DNA from: Pyxicephalus adspersus
Lineage: Eukaryota > Chordata > Amphibia > Anura > Pyxicephalidae
Length of the DNA stretch: 64,000 bases
Assembly: GCF_032062135.1 (NCBI RefSeq)
Contig: NC_092859.1
Location: forward strand, 65,915,456 to 65,979,455
Direction: 5' to 3'
The translations under genes were made by a program, and so were the position numbers. Positions 33,615-46,110 of this stretch are shown here, one piece after another (positions within the stretch are counted from its first letter, which is position 1; each line of letters opens with the position of its first letter). The notes under the pieces are model-generated. The model was not told the origin of the DNA. It made no database searches and worked only from the letters and a program-made list of their open reading frames with translations.

Positions 33615-34393
33615 TGTAATGCGCCTGGGCACACAAACCACTACCGACTCCAGATATCCTTGAATAAGGTTTATTCAGAATGGTACAGCACAGCAAGGGT
33701 TAAGTCCAATCAAGCAAGGTACAGAAGGATAAGGCAAAAGCAGGTCAGTAACAATCCGAGGTCAGGGCAGGCAGCAGGCAGAATGGTCAATAACAATCCG
33801 AGGTCAGGGCTGGCAGAGTTCAATCAGAGTTAGGTTCAGACCGGGTCACTGAGGAGATGACAAGCAGAAGTTTTAAACACACAAAGACACACCCAAGCAC
33901 ACTGTGGTAACAGAGGCTATAGCGGGCAATGGGGTGATGGACAGGCTCTCCTTAAATAGCCAGGATGACCAATCACCTTGCGCCACCTGGCACTGTCTGA
34001 TGGGAGACTGAGTAAATCCCCTGCAGCTGATTGGCCGCAGGGAATTCAAACTAACTATGTCCCGCCCTGGGGCGAAGCAGCCGAGTGCCACGCCCTCGGG
34101 GGGTACAAGAGGGACGCATGGTAACACGCGCACCTCTTCCCACAGTACCTCTAGGACGTGCACTACTTTGCACTTGCACAGTGCTGGGAGCAGGAACCAC
34201 ATTCAAAGGGATGCAAGGGCTGCTGCCTGGCTGATCAGTAATTAGTCCAGGGCGGATCCCTCCGCCTGCAGAGACAGACAAGCTGTGAGCAGAGGAGCAG
34301 CCTTGGTTATGCTGCTTGCTACTGAGGGGTCTCCCTCTGTGGCTGGGAACCCCAGGGACACCGCAGGCTCGCAGGGCGGGTAAGTTCCTTACA
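33615..34393 (-). mobile_element. Solo LTR of a Ty3/Gypsy-like element with 5-bp target duplication
   Basis: The segment starts TGTAAT and ends CCTTACA and is flanked by perfect ATTAT copies (33610-33614 and 34394-34398). No internal retroviral-type sequence lies between, so it is a solo LTR of 779 bp left by recombination. Read on the minus strand it has a TATTTAAGG box near 33955 and an AATAAA signal near 33665, fixing its orientation. It contains an internal near-duplicate (AACAATCCGAGGTCAGGGC at about 33750 and 33791). Confidence 0.85.
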
Positions 34394-34639
34394 ATTATAT
34401 TTTGGTTGCACAATTCATTGTTTGTGAATATATTATGCTTTATTTTAGCACAGGTGGACAGGTGGTGTATAGTTTAGGAGTCCACCTTCTCATCATTCAA
34501 TAAAACACCTTATCTGAACTGTTGCTTCAAAAAAGACACTCTTTATTTCCTTTCTTCCTCTCTATTTGTATACAGTACACACTCGTTGGCAACTCCAACG
34601 TTATCTTATGTCCCTGGGTACAACAACCCCTCAGTTTCC

Positions 34640-34885
34640 TCCGGGTGATCAACAGTGTCAAACTCAGAGGAAAGATCAAGGAGAAGGAGGAGGGAAAAGT
34701 TGCCTTGAGACTTAGCTCTGATAAGGTTATTGGCCACTTTAGTAAGGGCTGTTTCCGTGGAATGGGCAGCTCGGAAGCCAGATTGGAGAGGGTCAAGAAG
34801 AGAGTTGCTGCTCAGGTAATCATTGGGTCTTTTGAAAACAAGGTGCTCAAGGTGTTTGCAAACAAATGGGAGAAGGGATATGTTA
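34640..34885 (-). pseudogene. L2 reverse transcriptase fragment (central region)
   Basis: The minus strand reads [19 protein letters not shown] and [13 protein letters not shown]...FDTVDH, the region just upstream of motif A in L2 elements. It overlaps in family position with the 5' edge of the L2 copy at 28340-28410 (GTGATCAACAGTGTCAAAC on the plus strand) and extends farther upstream. It abuts the Tx1/L1-type fragment. Confidence 0.75.
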
Positions 34886-34889
34886 TATC

Positions 34890-36620
34890 TGACATGTTGG
34901 GGGATTTATTACTAAATTTAGAGAAAATGTGTCAATACCAATGCTCAATAATGCTAGGGCAGGAATTGGCTTAATTAGATAACCCGTTATTTTGTATGGA
35001 AGTGCAAATACCGAATGCCAAAAACTGGTCAAGCTCATGCAACTCCAGAACATGTGTACAAATGTACCGATTTCATACATTGTCTCCAACACTTCTCTAA
35101 AATATCCGCAGAGAATTTATACAATCTTTAAAGGGGTATGGTACCATCACAAAAATATTTTCTGAGAACATTCCCAATGTGTGGTGCATTTAGATGCTTG
35201 GTAATTAGAGATAATAGCTTTTTGACATTGTTCAGAAGTAAAAGTTTGTTTCAAATCTTTTTCCTAAATAGAGAATTTTGCAGACTTAACCCATAGGTCT
35301 TTATCTTGTAGAAAATTATAGTAAAAGGAGATTCCCTTTTAAAAAAATGTAGGGTTTTGTAAGCGGAACCACAATTTTGTAGGTATACTTACATCATAAA
35401 TCAATGTAATATTGCAGAAATGGTTAGTTTGAGCCAATTTATATTGGTCCATCAATGTACTAAATGTTGACAAGTCTCCAACTGTATTCTAGCCTTTCTT
35501 ATACCATTCTGATAGATTTAAATAAAGTATAAGAAGTTCAAATAAATTTAAAGGAAGAGGAGCATGAAACAAGTAGGGAGACTTCAAACAATTATTCAAA
35601 GTCTGTTCCCATGCTTGATTGGGAGCTTGTATGGTTAGCAATAAAGGTATTATAGACTGAATCTATCGTCTGTCCTGTTGATTTTAGAGCTAATTAAATT
35701 TGGTAAAAAAGGACCGCTACAAAATAGTCCTTAATATCCGTCAGCCTCCTGTTTTTTTTTTTTTGCTTTAATCGAATATTTATTTGATGTTCTCATTTTT
35801 TTTTACCTTGCCAGGGGTAGTTTTTCAATTTACTATAATTAGTTTGAAAAAAATTCTTAGGAATCTGGATGGATACTGTTGTAAATGTAAAGAGGATTTT
35901 AGAAAGAGACTGCATTTTAAATGCCACTGATCTACCAATCCAGGACAATTCTATTCCAGCCAATCTATCCAAATCCTTCTGCACTGTGTCCAGGAGTGTT
36001 GAAAAGTTATATAAATAAAGGTCTTCACCTGGATATGTTACAGTTTTATACCCAGCTATGGGAATTTTCCCTTAGTCCATTACAAAAATTGAAGGCAGAG
36101 GTATGTTTTTATGTATTCTAGGGGACAGACCTAGACCAGGTAGAGAACATTTGGAGATACTGACCTTATATTAAGAAACACTACCAAATTCCTGTAATTC
36201 ATCCAGGAGTATTTTTACTGATTGGGCAGGATTGGTTAGTATCAATATAATATCAACTGCAAATAGCCCTATTTTGTGGGTTATCCAATTGATTGGGCAA
36301 AGGGTTCAATTACAAGTGAAAATAAAATTGGAGACAGAGGACACCCCTGTCTTGTACTGTTAGAAATGTTGACTGTAATAGAAACCATACCAGAAGAATA
36401 CACCTGTGCAGATGGGTTAGTATAGCCAGTTAGTAAAGTCATAATTGCTGACAGAATAAGACAAAGGAAACCAAATTTAGACATGACCATCTTGAGAAAA
36501 TTCCAATTCACCCTGTCAAATGCCTTCTCTGCTTCTAATGTGACACATATAGCATTCAAGTTGGAATTTTCTGCAAACTGAATAGGATTGATCATACATC
36601 TTGTGCCATACATCTCATGC
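34890..36620 (-). pseudogene. Tx1/L1-type LINE ORF2 fragment (broken)
   Basis: The minus-strand frame 36281-36613 shows TLEAEKAFDRVNWNFL (motif A), NISNSTRQGCPLSPILFSLV (motif B region) and IEPFAQSI. The next block carries the active site as FAVD at about 36251-36262 where FADD is expected, so one catalytic Asp is lost. Further decayed blocks run to HMFWSCMSLTSFW near 35010-35060, resembling the Cys-containing C-terminus of L1-type ORF2. Endonuclease and ORF1 are missing. Stops are frequent. Confidence 0.8.
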
Positions 36621-38690
36621 CATGTTCTGTATATAATATATTACTTTGTGTTATATTGTTTATGTGAAAGGGCTGCATACACTCAAACAGTCCAAAAGCT
36701 TACTACATCACACATATGTAATGCTTATGAAAGTGATAATGCTGGCTAAAATTTAAATCTACAATAACCTGAGCAATCACTCTCACAGTTGTTTTACCTA
36801 AAGTGTACGGAGTAGCTAAGAGCCTCCTGAGATGTGTGACATAGGTATCCCAAGAGGCTTTGAGCTCCCATTCATTAAAAAAAAATGTGTTGGATGTAAA
36901 AAAAACAAAACAATATTTTTTATTTTATATAAAAGTATAGGGTTGTCCACCCTTTTATGTAAAGTAAAAATTTGAGTTTAGGTCTGCTTTACCAAAGTCT
37001 CGTCTGAAATGCCTGCATCCCCTGCCATATGATGTCATTCAGTGATGTAGGGGATTGGTGGGGAAAACAGTCAGTCCTCTGGCCAAGCTTTAGGCTCCTT
37101 TTCATCCTTAACTTCTTATCTGAAAAAGTGTTGTTTTTAGAGCTCAGTATAGCAAGCTAAAATATACATCCAGTTAGCAAAGACCTCCCCAAATAAAAAA
37201 GGTGTTCCATGTTTAGAAAATGTTTTATGATAAATGTAAATTACTTGTAATGTTATAGTTTTCTTTTAAACCTTTTTTAGCAGATCTTGGCACCAGCTAG
37301 CTCCCTGGTAGAAACCCGGTGATTACCCTTTATATAAGACAGTGTTAATCTTTAGTTTCTAGCCATCATAATCAAAAAAGCTTGTGGTTGTGGGTTGCCA
37401 AGAAGCCAATCCAGAAACTTCCCTATCCTTCTACAAAATAGGTTCAAATCCTCAAAAAGAAAAAAAATTACAAATGCAAAACATTTATTAAAAAAAAAGA
37501 AACTATAGATTTGTGCCATTACAATTTACCCTCTGACATGACTTTTCTGCTTTTTTTTATATACTTAATGGGCTGAAAATGGATCTGGTCCAGGATTGAA
37601 ATTATTTGCTAACAAATAGCTAATTACTTGAAGATTACCATTCCAGGTTTGCTGGATCACCCAGCTTATCTGATGAAAGTGTATCTTCTCCAGCCTTGGA
37701 GAGCTTTAATAAATCTGGCCCAATGTCTCAGTGGTGATCTTTATAAAACAGCACAAGGTTATCTTAACCAAATTACTTTCTTCAAGACCCACAGTTCTAT
37801 GTTGAAGCAAAGACAACACCAAAGGGGAAATATGTCAGGGATGAGCTATTTCTTTTTGGAATTTGGCTGAAATCTATTTTTCTTTTGTTTTTGCAGATTT
37901 ATTTTCATCATTTCACATGTAACTGCTTTGTATTCCATGTGTTGCACACAGACTGTGGCATCTTTTCTGTTAATCAAAAGTCCTATATACTGCTAGATTT
38001 TATTAGCATAGGGAGAAGGTTGTCTTCCAGCCAGTGCAAGCAGGTAAATGCTCCAGGCGTATGAGATACCACACTGATTAAGGTGCCAAATGGCCTCTAA
38101 TCACATTAAAATGAAATGTGACCATGGCTCACCAAAATAGGGACATAACTGTCACCTTTTCTTTTTCCCTGTAATAGCAATATCTATCTAATAATACGTC
38201 TGTCTATTCAAATTTCAGGCACAATGAAAAGACTGTTGTTTGACAGATCTCATTACAATATGGATCAGCCACTCTGAAATTACCCCAAAATAACAAAACA
38301 AGGATTGTGCATCGACTCACAATCACATATAAAATACTGTCTAGTAATTCAGTTTAACAGGGATCCAAGCAAAGTACATTTTTTTTCTGCAAATACTTAA
38401 TTGACAAGTGTTATCTTTCTTTTTATCTGGCTAAGCCGGAAATGGCCTTCTTAAAAACACCATGTCACATATAATTCTAGGACTACACTTTGTTAGCTTC
38501 AATTATTGGTCCCTGGGAATTCATGTCTCAGTTAACTGTAATAGGGTTTTAAGGAAAATGTATTTGATTATTGGGACTTTTCAGGCATCCAACAAAATTA
38601 TTAATATGATAAAAGCATATGTTTTTTTCATTTAAAAGTTTAAAAACATTATGTAATTAACAGAAGAGCAGGAAGTCAAGGAAGGTTGGA
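36621..38690. other. Non-coding interval with one MITE fragment
   Basis: Apart from the MITE piece at 37565-37721, no coding or repeat feature was recognised. Composition is AT-rich with A and T runs. Confidence 0.5.
37565..37721. repeat. Half copy of a palindromic MITE
   Basis: It matches the right half of the MITE at 39746-39998, sharing ATTTGCTAACAAATAGC, CAGGTTTGCTGGATCACCCA and GTATCTTCTCCAGCCTTGGA, and ends AATAAATCTGGCCC. The left half is absent. Confidence 0.8.
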
Positions 38691-39057
38691 AGGCTGCGGT
38701 GGAAGAGGAGGAGGATATTTTTTATTATACTACAGGATTTTTACTATTCTCAAACCCCAAGCATTATACTTGAGGTGGGTGTGCAATTGAAGGTCAACAG
38801 CATACTTAGTGATACCCAGGTCCTTTGACGCAGGGCTTCTACGGCATTCAGGATTCTTTGTGTACAAATGCCTATGAAAAGACTCACACAATCTGGTGAT
38901 TAGGGGGAAAGGGGCCACTATCTGGTGTCCATCCTATTGCATTTTTGCTACAAGATCAAAAAGGCATCTTCTGCATTCATTCAGGAGGAAGAATATATTG
39001 TGCAATATAAAGAAGAGCTTTGACAGTGCCTATTTGCTGCATGTCCCAAAGGGGCAG
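38691..39057. other. Unrecognised segment before the mariner fragment
   Basis: It includes an AGGAGGAGGA patch near 38707 and a weak minus-strand frame at 38730-38918 with no family I can name. Confidence 0.35.
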
Positions 39058-39585
39058 AAATCCAGGGAATGTCAGCAAAGGACATTCACACTGAAATGTC
39101 ACAAACACTGGGGGAGAAGTGTCCTTCCTACAGCACTGTCAAAACTTGGATATCTCGTTTCAAGACTGGGACTTTCACCGTTGAAGATGAGCCCCGCAGT
39201 ATGCACCCCCCAACCTCAACTGACCCGGCAACCTGCAATGCTGTCCATGAGCTGAATATTGAGGACCAGCGAATATCCGCAAAAAAGATAGCCCAGATAC
39301 TTGACATTATATGGGAGCGTGTTAAGTTTGTTACCACCACTATCCTAGACATGCGCAAGCTTTCAGCCAAATGGGTGCCAAAATGTTTGAACAGTGATCA
39401 AAAAAAGGAACGAGTTGAAGCATCCAAAGCCATTTTGGCCAATTTTGAAGCTGCACAGGACTTTATGGCTAGGTTAGTGACTGAGGATGAAACCTGGCTC
39501 CATATCTATGATCCTGAAACCAAGGAACAGTCAAAGGAATGGCGCCACAGCGGGTCCCCGCAGCCAAAGAAGTTCCATGTCACAT
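39058..39585 (+). pseudogene. mariner transposase fragment
   Basis: Homology to the mariner at 42303-43589 starts at QGMSAKDIHTEMSQTLGEKC and is open for about 170 codons through VKTWISRFKTGTFTVEDEPR, KKIAQILDIIWERV and LVTEDETWLHIYDPETKEQS, which holds the first catalytic Asp. It ends after SPQPKKF at about 39585, before the second and third catalytic Asp. Neither terminal repeat is present. Fewer stops than in the longer copy suggest its coding part decayed less. Confidence 0.9.
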
Positions 39586-39745
39586 AACCTTCTTTTGAAA
39601 ATGGCTACTTTATACTGCTTATTTGTGTTTCAGCTTCATACAATCCAATGGAAATTGCATTCCCATGGTAGGCTCCGGCACTCAGAATACAGTTTACCAA
39701 TAGAAAGGACCCTGATTCATTTGCACAGAAAAATTTGCACTCAAT

Positions 39746-39998
39746 GGGCCTGATTTATTAAAGCTCTCCAGGGCTGGGGAAGCTACAGTTTCATCAGTGA
39801 ACCTGGGGAAGCTACAGTTTCACCAGTGAACCTGGGTGATCCAACAAACCTGAAATGTATCTGGTTTAGAAATGAAAACATTTGCTAACAAATAGCAAAC
39901 AACTTTTAGGAAATTGATTGCAGGTTTGCTGGATCACCCAGGTTCACTAATGAATGTGTATCTTCTCCAGCCTTGGAGAGCTTCACTAAATCAGGCTC
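39746..39998. repeat. Palindromic MITE
   Basis: The ends are inverted copies: GGGCCTGATTTATTAAAGCT at the left, and the right end reads as its complement (AGCTTCACTAAATCAGGCTC). AAT flanks both sides and may be a 3-bp target duplication. A unit of about 29 bases (GGGGAAGCTACAGTTTCA...) is duplicated at 39776-39832. It has no coding capacity. The ends resemble those of the Harbinger-family copies in this window. Confidence 0.75.
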
Positions 39999-40104
39999 AA
40001 TGTCTCCTGATTTTCTAGACAGGACCCTGTGACAGGGACATGTAAATTTCAGCACAGGATAGACAAAAATAGAAATGGTATATAAAATAGATCCTTAAAA
40101 ATTA

Positions 40105-41290
40105 TTTTACCTGTTGTGTGGGGGGTTTAAATGCACCAAGTAATTCTGGGGAGAGACTTTCCTCAGAGGAGGCAGGCATGCCAGAATTCAACGCCTCTCG
40201 GGACAACTTCGGGACAGCCCAGCTGCGGGATCCCACCTTGACCAGGGCCTGGGAAATTGTGCATGTAGGTAATGGAGTCTCCCAGTCCCCTGGCATTGAC
40301 AATGTTTTCCCTCATTTTGCAGTAATAAATGAGCTGTTGTATCAGGCAGATAAGATACGGGAGGAGGTGGCAGAACAACTTTTTGTACCCCAACCTTTCC
40401 TCCAGATGGTGTTGGGTCTGGCCCATAAACATGCTCTTGGGGGGCACCTTGCCACGAAGAAGACCCAGCAATATATTTTGCAGAGGTTCTTTTGACCAGG
40501 TGCCTTTGTTGAGGTTAAAAGATACTGTGAGTCTTGTCCAGATTGCCAGTTATCAGAACCAGCAGCCCACTACAGAGGTACCCTAGTTCTTTGCCTATAA
40601 TTGAGGTAACATTTGAGAGACTAGCGATGGACCCTGTGGGGCACCTAGTGAAGACCACCAGAGGACACCAGTGTATACTAGTGGTTCTCAATTATCATAC
40701 CTGTTACCCTGAGATCATTCCTTTAAGAAATACTGCATCTAAAACTATTGCAAAGGAACTTTTTGCACATGTTTACAAGCACCGGTATTCTCAAGGAGAT
40801 CTTAACTGATCAGGAAACACCTTTCGTGTTCAGAGTTATGTTGTTTATTGGGTATTAAGTGGCTCCGCATATCAGTGTACCATCTACAAACAGATGGGTT
40901 GGTGGAGCGGATTAACAAAACGCTGAAAGGTATGCTGAAAAAGGTGGTGGAAAAGGATGGAAGGGATTGGGCCTGTCTGCTTCCGTATTTAATGTTTGCG
41001 TAAGTGTAAGTGAAAGATCACATGGAGTCATGCCTCTGGTAAAAGAACACATACAAAGGGCTCAGGAGGCTCAAAGCCGGGTGTATATTTGTTCTGCAAA
41101 AATTCTGCAACCCAGGTGATCGTGTCCTGGTCCTCGTCCCCACTGTTGAGAGCATGTTTTTTGCTAAGTGGGAACTTAGGGTATTAGACACTGTTTATTA
41201 GAGATTGATTGGAGTTCAACCTGGAGGAGCCTGGTGAAACTCTTGGTCATCTCCTGTCAAAGTCACATGACCAACCTTCCATGGAGTTCT
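40105..41290 (+). pseudogene. Ty3/Gypsy integrase region (broken)
   Basis: The frame 40118-40495 gives an upstream linker and the H2C2 zinc region (LAHKHALGGHLATKKTQQYI, then CESCPDCQ in another frame near 40530). The core follows: RLAMDPVGHLVKTTRGHQ near 40620-40670 (first catalytic Asp), LVVLNYHTCYPEIIPLRNTA, AKELFAHVYK. The second Asp box is destroyed (LN-stop-SGNTF near 40798-40815). The Glu region is readable out of frame as QTDGLVERINKTLKGML near 40885-40935, then YLMFA. Decayed homology runs to about 41290. It complements the reverse transcriptase at 10653-11735 and may be the same lineage. Confidence 0.85.
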
Positions 41291-42300
41291 TTCCTTATAG
41301 ATGGAATGAGTTGCTGCTTGTTTAGTAAAGCCCCATAATTTACAGACCTGAAGAACATATAGTAGGATACAATTTAAAGCCCAAATCCTATCTCTGGACA
41401 TAAATACTATACAGGTAGTTTTAGTATCTTCAAATTTGTAACATTTTTAGGTTTGTCAGAATATTTTACATTAAGCACATAAAAAGTAAGAATTTTGATC
41501 TGCATCACAAAATGACCATCAAAAAACATCACAATGAAATAAAATAAAATGGGTTTAGACAAAAGTGATATTTTATCAAAATCTTCTTTTTGCTTTTTTC
41601 CTGCTGTCACATAAGATGTGCAATTACAACATTTAGCTTTTTTCTTTGAATTTAATGCATTCTGTGCCACTTTTTTATCTCTTCACAATAGGAAGATTGC
41701 TACCAAATTGGGATAATTGAATGCCATTTCAATTTTTACTTTTTCCTGTTTTCTTTCTTTTCTTGTGTGTGATCTAACTAGTATACGGGAATACTCACAT
41801 TACATTAATATAACAATTCAAATTGGCTTGACTACTTTTTTATCCTTTTATATAATTTTGGGTTGAAACCTAATTTGTTGTTGCATTAACTGTTAGATGT
41901 TCTTGTTTCTTTTATGTTTTGCCATCCAAAATCTACTTTTTAATGAAAACAATGAAAATAAAATAATGGAGCAGAACAATAATTTTGCTTATATATGTGA
42001 CTAATAGGAGGGTGTTAAAAAATTACACTCCCGAAAATTGGAAAGCAAAAATTGTTATAAATTATGGTTTGGGCGCATTAGGGACAAGATTGTCTTCTTC
42101 TGTATTATAAAAAGCTTAATATGTATTATAAAAAGCTTGTGTATTTATTCAAAAATCTTCATAGTAAGGTACAACAGCAGTTCAATAGGAATACATGTGT
42201 GTAAATATGTCCCGACACCCCATGGATGTGATGTCTCCCAATAAAGTTACATGCGATATACACCATTCCATACATTCAAAAAAGGTCATACATATAGAAA
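41291..42300. other. No recognised feature
   Basis: One kilobase of AT-rich, apparently non-coding sequence up to the mariner target site. Confidence 0.5.
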
Positions 42301-42302
42301 TA

Positions 42303-43589
42303 TGAGGGGGTGCTGAGAAGTTCCTGGCTTTCCCCCCTTTCAAATGAAATTGAAAAATGAGTTTGGGTCCATATGACAGCCTAATATTTTAGTATGTAAC
42401 TGTGCAAATATCAGGTCTTTGTGATTCCTGAAACTGTTTTTTTATTTTAGGGAGAAGCTGTGATGGCAGAGGCACAAGCAAGTTTCACGTCGTTGGAGTT
42501 ACGGGTCATCATAAAGTTTTTGTTTCTCCAGGGAAAGTCAACAAATGACATTCACACTGAGATGTCACAAACACTGGTGGAGAAGTGTCCTTCCTACAGC
42601 ACTGTCAAAACTTGGATATCTCCTTTTAAGACTGTGAGTTTCACCGTTGAAGATGAGCCCCGCAATGGGCGCCCCCCAACCTCAACTGACCCGGCAACCT
42701 GCAATTCTGTCCATGAGCTGATTATTGAGAACCAGCGAATATCCACAAAAAAGATAGCCCAGATACTTGACATCTCATGGGAGCATGTTGGGTTTGTTAT
42801 CACCACTATTCTAGACATGTTCAAGCTTTCAGCGAAGTGGGTGCGGAAATGTTTGAACAGTGATCAGAAGAAGGAATGAGTTGAAGCATTTGAAAGCCGT
42901 TTTGGCCCATTTTGAAGCTGCACAGGACTTTTTGGCTAGGTTAGTGACTGAGGATGAAACCTGGCTCCACATCTATGAACCTGAAATCAAGAAACAGTCA
43001 AAAGAATGGCGCCACAGCAGGTCCCCGCGGCCGAAGAAGTTACCAACCCAGAAATCGACCAAAAAAGTCATGGCATCCGTTTTTAGGGACAAGGCAGTAG
43101 TCTGTTGGTGGACGACCTACCTCAGGGCTCTAGTATCACCGGACAGTATTATGCTAACCTCCTGGACCAGCTGAAGGAGGCAATTAGGACGAAACGCTGT
43201 GGAAAGTTGACCAAAGGGATCCTTTTTTGCAGGACAATGCACCCACACATGTCCAAGTTGTGGCTGCCAAATTGAACACCCTGGGTTTCCAATTGGTCCA
43301 CCATCCCCCCTACTCACCTGACCTGACCTTTGGACTATTATCTGTTCCCAAATTTGAAGAAACACCTGAAGGGGCAACGTTTTGAGGACATTTCTGATGT
43401 CAAAGATGCTGCTGAGAACTGGCTTGCGGTCCAACCAAAGGACTTTTAATTGAACACTCTAGAAAATTTGCAACTACGCTGTACCAAATGCATCAGTCTC
43501 AGGAGGGAATATTTGGAATAAATGTATCATTTCATAACTTTGGCTCTCTTCCTTCTGGGCAAAGCCAGGAACTTCTCAGCACCCTCTCG
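42303..43589 (+). mobile_element. mariner element, full length, TA target duplication
   Basis: TA at 42301-42302 and 43590-43591 flank inverted ends of about 30 bp (GGGTGCTGAGAAGTTCCTGG on the left, and CCAGGAACTTCTCAGCACCC on the right). The length of 1287 bp is normal for mariner. The transposase spans 42463-43521. The element looks complete in outline but the gene has shifts. Confidence 0.95.
42463..43521 (+). pseudogene. mariner transposase (DD34D), broken
   Basis: It opens with MAEAQASFTSLELRVIIKFL and a helix-turn-helix region, with DIHTEMSQTLVEKC and YSTVKTWISPF. A stop follows SDQKKE near 42877, with a frame change. The catalytic domain shows VTEDETWLHIYEPEIKK (first Asp), ASVFRDKAVV, LQDNAPTHVQVV (second Asp at 43233-43235) and DYYLFPNLKKHLKGQRFED (third Asp at 43333-43335). 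The last two lie 100 bp apart where mariner needs 105, so a net 5-base loss broke this spot. It ends LRREYLE with a stop at 43519-43521. All three catalytic residues are still present. Confidence 0.95.
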
Positions 43590-43591
43590 TA

Positions 43592-44784
43592 TATAACAAA
43601 GAACACATGATAACACAACTCATGAATATTTGTGTCCAGCCTTCTGGGCAGTTACAAACTCTAAAATAGCATCAACGCTCTCAAGTAAGACAGACGAACG
43701 ACATATATTCTGCCCTTCACTTCAGGTTCAGTTAGGTATGATACAATTGAAATCAATCAACATTTTACTTTTGCATTATCATAAATATATGTTCGTAAAT
43801 TTATGTTAAATGTATGTAAACTGTAATTATATAATTAATCATGTAATTATCTGTACCTTTTCTATTATGTTGATCTCTCTCCTTTCAGTCTCAATGGTCA
43901 ACTGAAAAGTCTTTTTTTTTCTCATCAAGTAATAATCCTCAGAACACAGTTTGCGTTTCCTTTTAGCAACTTGAAACCTATAGATACAAGTCTCGTTTAT
44001 GCCAATACTTTTATATGTTTAAAGAAGTAATATTTTTTTTATCATTTGGCTATTTCCCATCAAGAGGCTATTTCATTCTTTTCTGGATACGCATGGCTGG
44101 TCACAGGTATTTCTCCAGGTCATCACTGCAGGTCTCATCCTATCGATAGTAATCATTCTTTATTCAAAACTTGAAAATATTGACTATCAGGATCAGCATC
44201 ATTATCAGTGACACATAGCAACCTTTCATCATGAGCAGTGATTCCAACAAATCAATTAGACATCTGGCAATGTAGCATGTAGAACCATATACCATTCAAC
44301 ATGTGTAAATTGACATGTTGGCATTCCCGTAGGCTATAATATCATAGTCCATAAATTCAACCAACATAAAATGATTTTTATATTATGCACAGAGATGGCA
44401 TGTTCCTCTGATAAAGGTTTTATTAATTCAGGAAAAAACTGACACCTTATGAGATGGGGTCATCATAAAATTATCATGAAGTTCAACAAAGAATATTCTC
44501 TTTTCTTGATTGAAGTCTTCTTGCCCTATCTTGAGAAACTAAAATTGGTTTTCCTTAACTATGTTCATCACATTGTACCATATATCTATAAATGATATAA
44601 CCTTTCATAAGATACCTTTATTCATCAAACATAAAAATGATTATGTAAATCAATTTATCTTAATATTGTGAAGTATTATTCATTTGCATTCATTGATGTG
44701 TTTCTTTTGGAACAAAAACCTTGATGATATGCTTAGTTGATTGATGTGCATAGTTTTTGATTTATTCCCTTGTAACGTTGTAAC
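43592..44784. other. No recognised feature
   Basis: About 1.2 kb of AT-rich sequence without coding signal. Confidence 0.5.
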
Positions 44785-46110
44785 TAGAGATGAGTGAATT
44801 TCTCAAAAATTTGATTCTGCCGGTTTGCCGAATTTTCCGAAAATATTTGCTTCGATCCGAATTTTTTCGCGGCGAATCGTGCTAAAAAATGTCTATTTCC
44901 GGACTGCAGATAGCCTTAATAGTGGTGTAGAACACTGTGCCTTGCAGTAACACTCATAGGGAGTCTGCTGTGGTAGTGAAATAACACTGTGAGTCAGTAT
45001 GACATGCAGATGATGTCGCTATTAGAATCACTGCACACTTCACTTATTTGGGCAGTCACGGGGCCAAAACTGTCTAAATACCTCAAGTATGAACTCAGCC
45101 AGGTCTATGTTAGCGTCCAGAAGAAGCACACTCCTTTTACACCCTTGTCAGCTGATTCCACAAAGATGCCTACACAACCTGTTCTATTAACCGCTTATAC
45201 AAGTAGCCCCCCGACAGAGTGGAGAGGGTGTCAGCACTAAGTTTGTGTTGACGTCACTGATTATTTTGCGCTTCCTCTGATCCATCAGAACAATAACCCA
45301 CAAAAAACGGATCCTGTCTGTGGAGCATCTGCCTTCACCCAGTAAGCATTTGCTCAATAATCCATCAGTATTGCTAATGCCAAAAAAACAGGAGTGGATC
45401 CAAAACAGAGATGACACGTGAATTGAATATTTGCATGTCTTCTGTGTTTTGTACCCACTCCTGCTTTTGGCTACCAAATCATAAGCCATTTCTGATGGGA
45501 TCATACAGGCCTTACAGCTGCTACACAGACAGGATCCGTTGTGTGTCTCTATTTTCCTTCCTTCTGACAGATCAGAAAGGTCAAATAAATAGTGATGTCA
45601 TCCAGGCCAAAAAGGCAAAATAGTGGCCCAGTCATGGAGTGGGGGGGGGCGGGGGTGGGAGAACAGCTTGAGAAGTCCCCAGAGTGGCACAATGACATAG
45701 TGGTGAGGTGGAAGCAGCAAGAGGAAACCACAGAGTGGCCCAATGACAGAGTCTGGAGGTGGCGGCAGCATCAGGAGGCCACAGAGTGGCACAAAGACAC
45801 AGTGTGGAGGTGGCGGCAGCATGAGGAGGCCACAGAGTGGCACAATGGCAGACTCTGGAGGTGGCAGCAGCATCAGGAGGCTACAGAGTGGCACAATGAC
45901 AAATAACTGGCTTGTGGCGGCCAAGCGTTCATAGCGACATCACTTTTTGATCCTTCGATGTTGGCTCTTACTATCATTGTGAAGCAGAATTCACCAAGCG
46001 TTGGATTGTTCACTCACTAATAGGGAACGTGAGCTGGGTTCATTCAGCACATTCAGCTTCTGCGCAGTTGGAGGAGTGCACGCATACTGTTGCCTCTTGG
46101 CAAGGAGCCA
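44785..46110. mobile_element. hAT-type left end and a linker fragment of a hAT transposase
   Basis: TAGAGATGAGTGAATTTCTC at 44785 followed by words such as GAATTTTCCGAAAATATTTG resembles a hAT end. A minus-strand piece at about 46035-46110 reads LAKRQQYACTPPTAQKLNVL, nearly the same as a block of the hAT transposase at 50885-50960 (AKRQQYACTHPTAQKLNVL). So a relative of that hAT lies here, largely replaced by a minisatellite. The opposite end was not found. Confidence 0.5.

Noticed and set aside
37441..37470. tRNA-like GGTTCAAATCCT word
   Set aside because: No acceptor stem, D arm or anticodon arm can be built around it; one box alone is not a tRNA or a SINE promoter.
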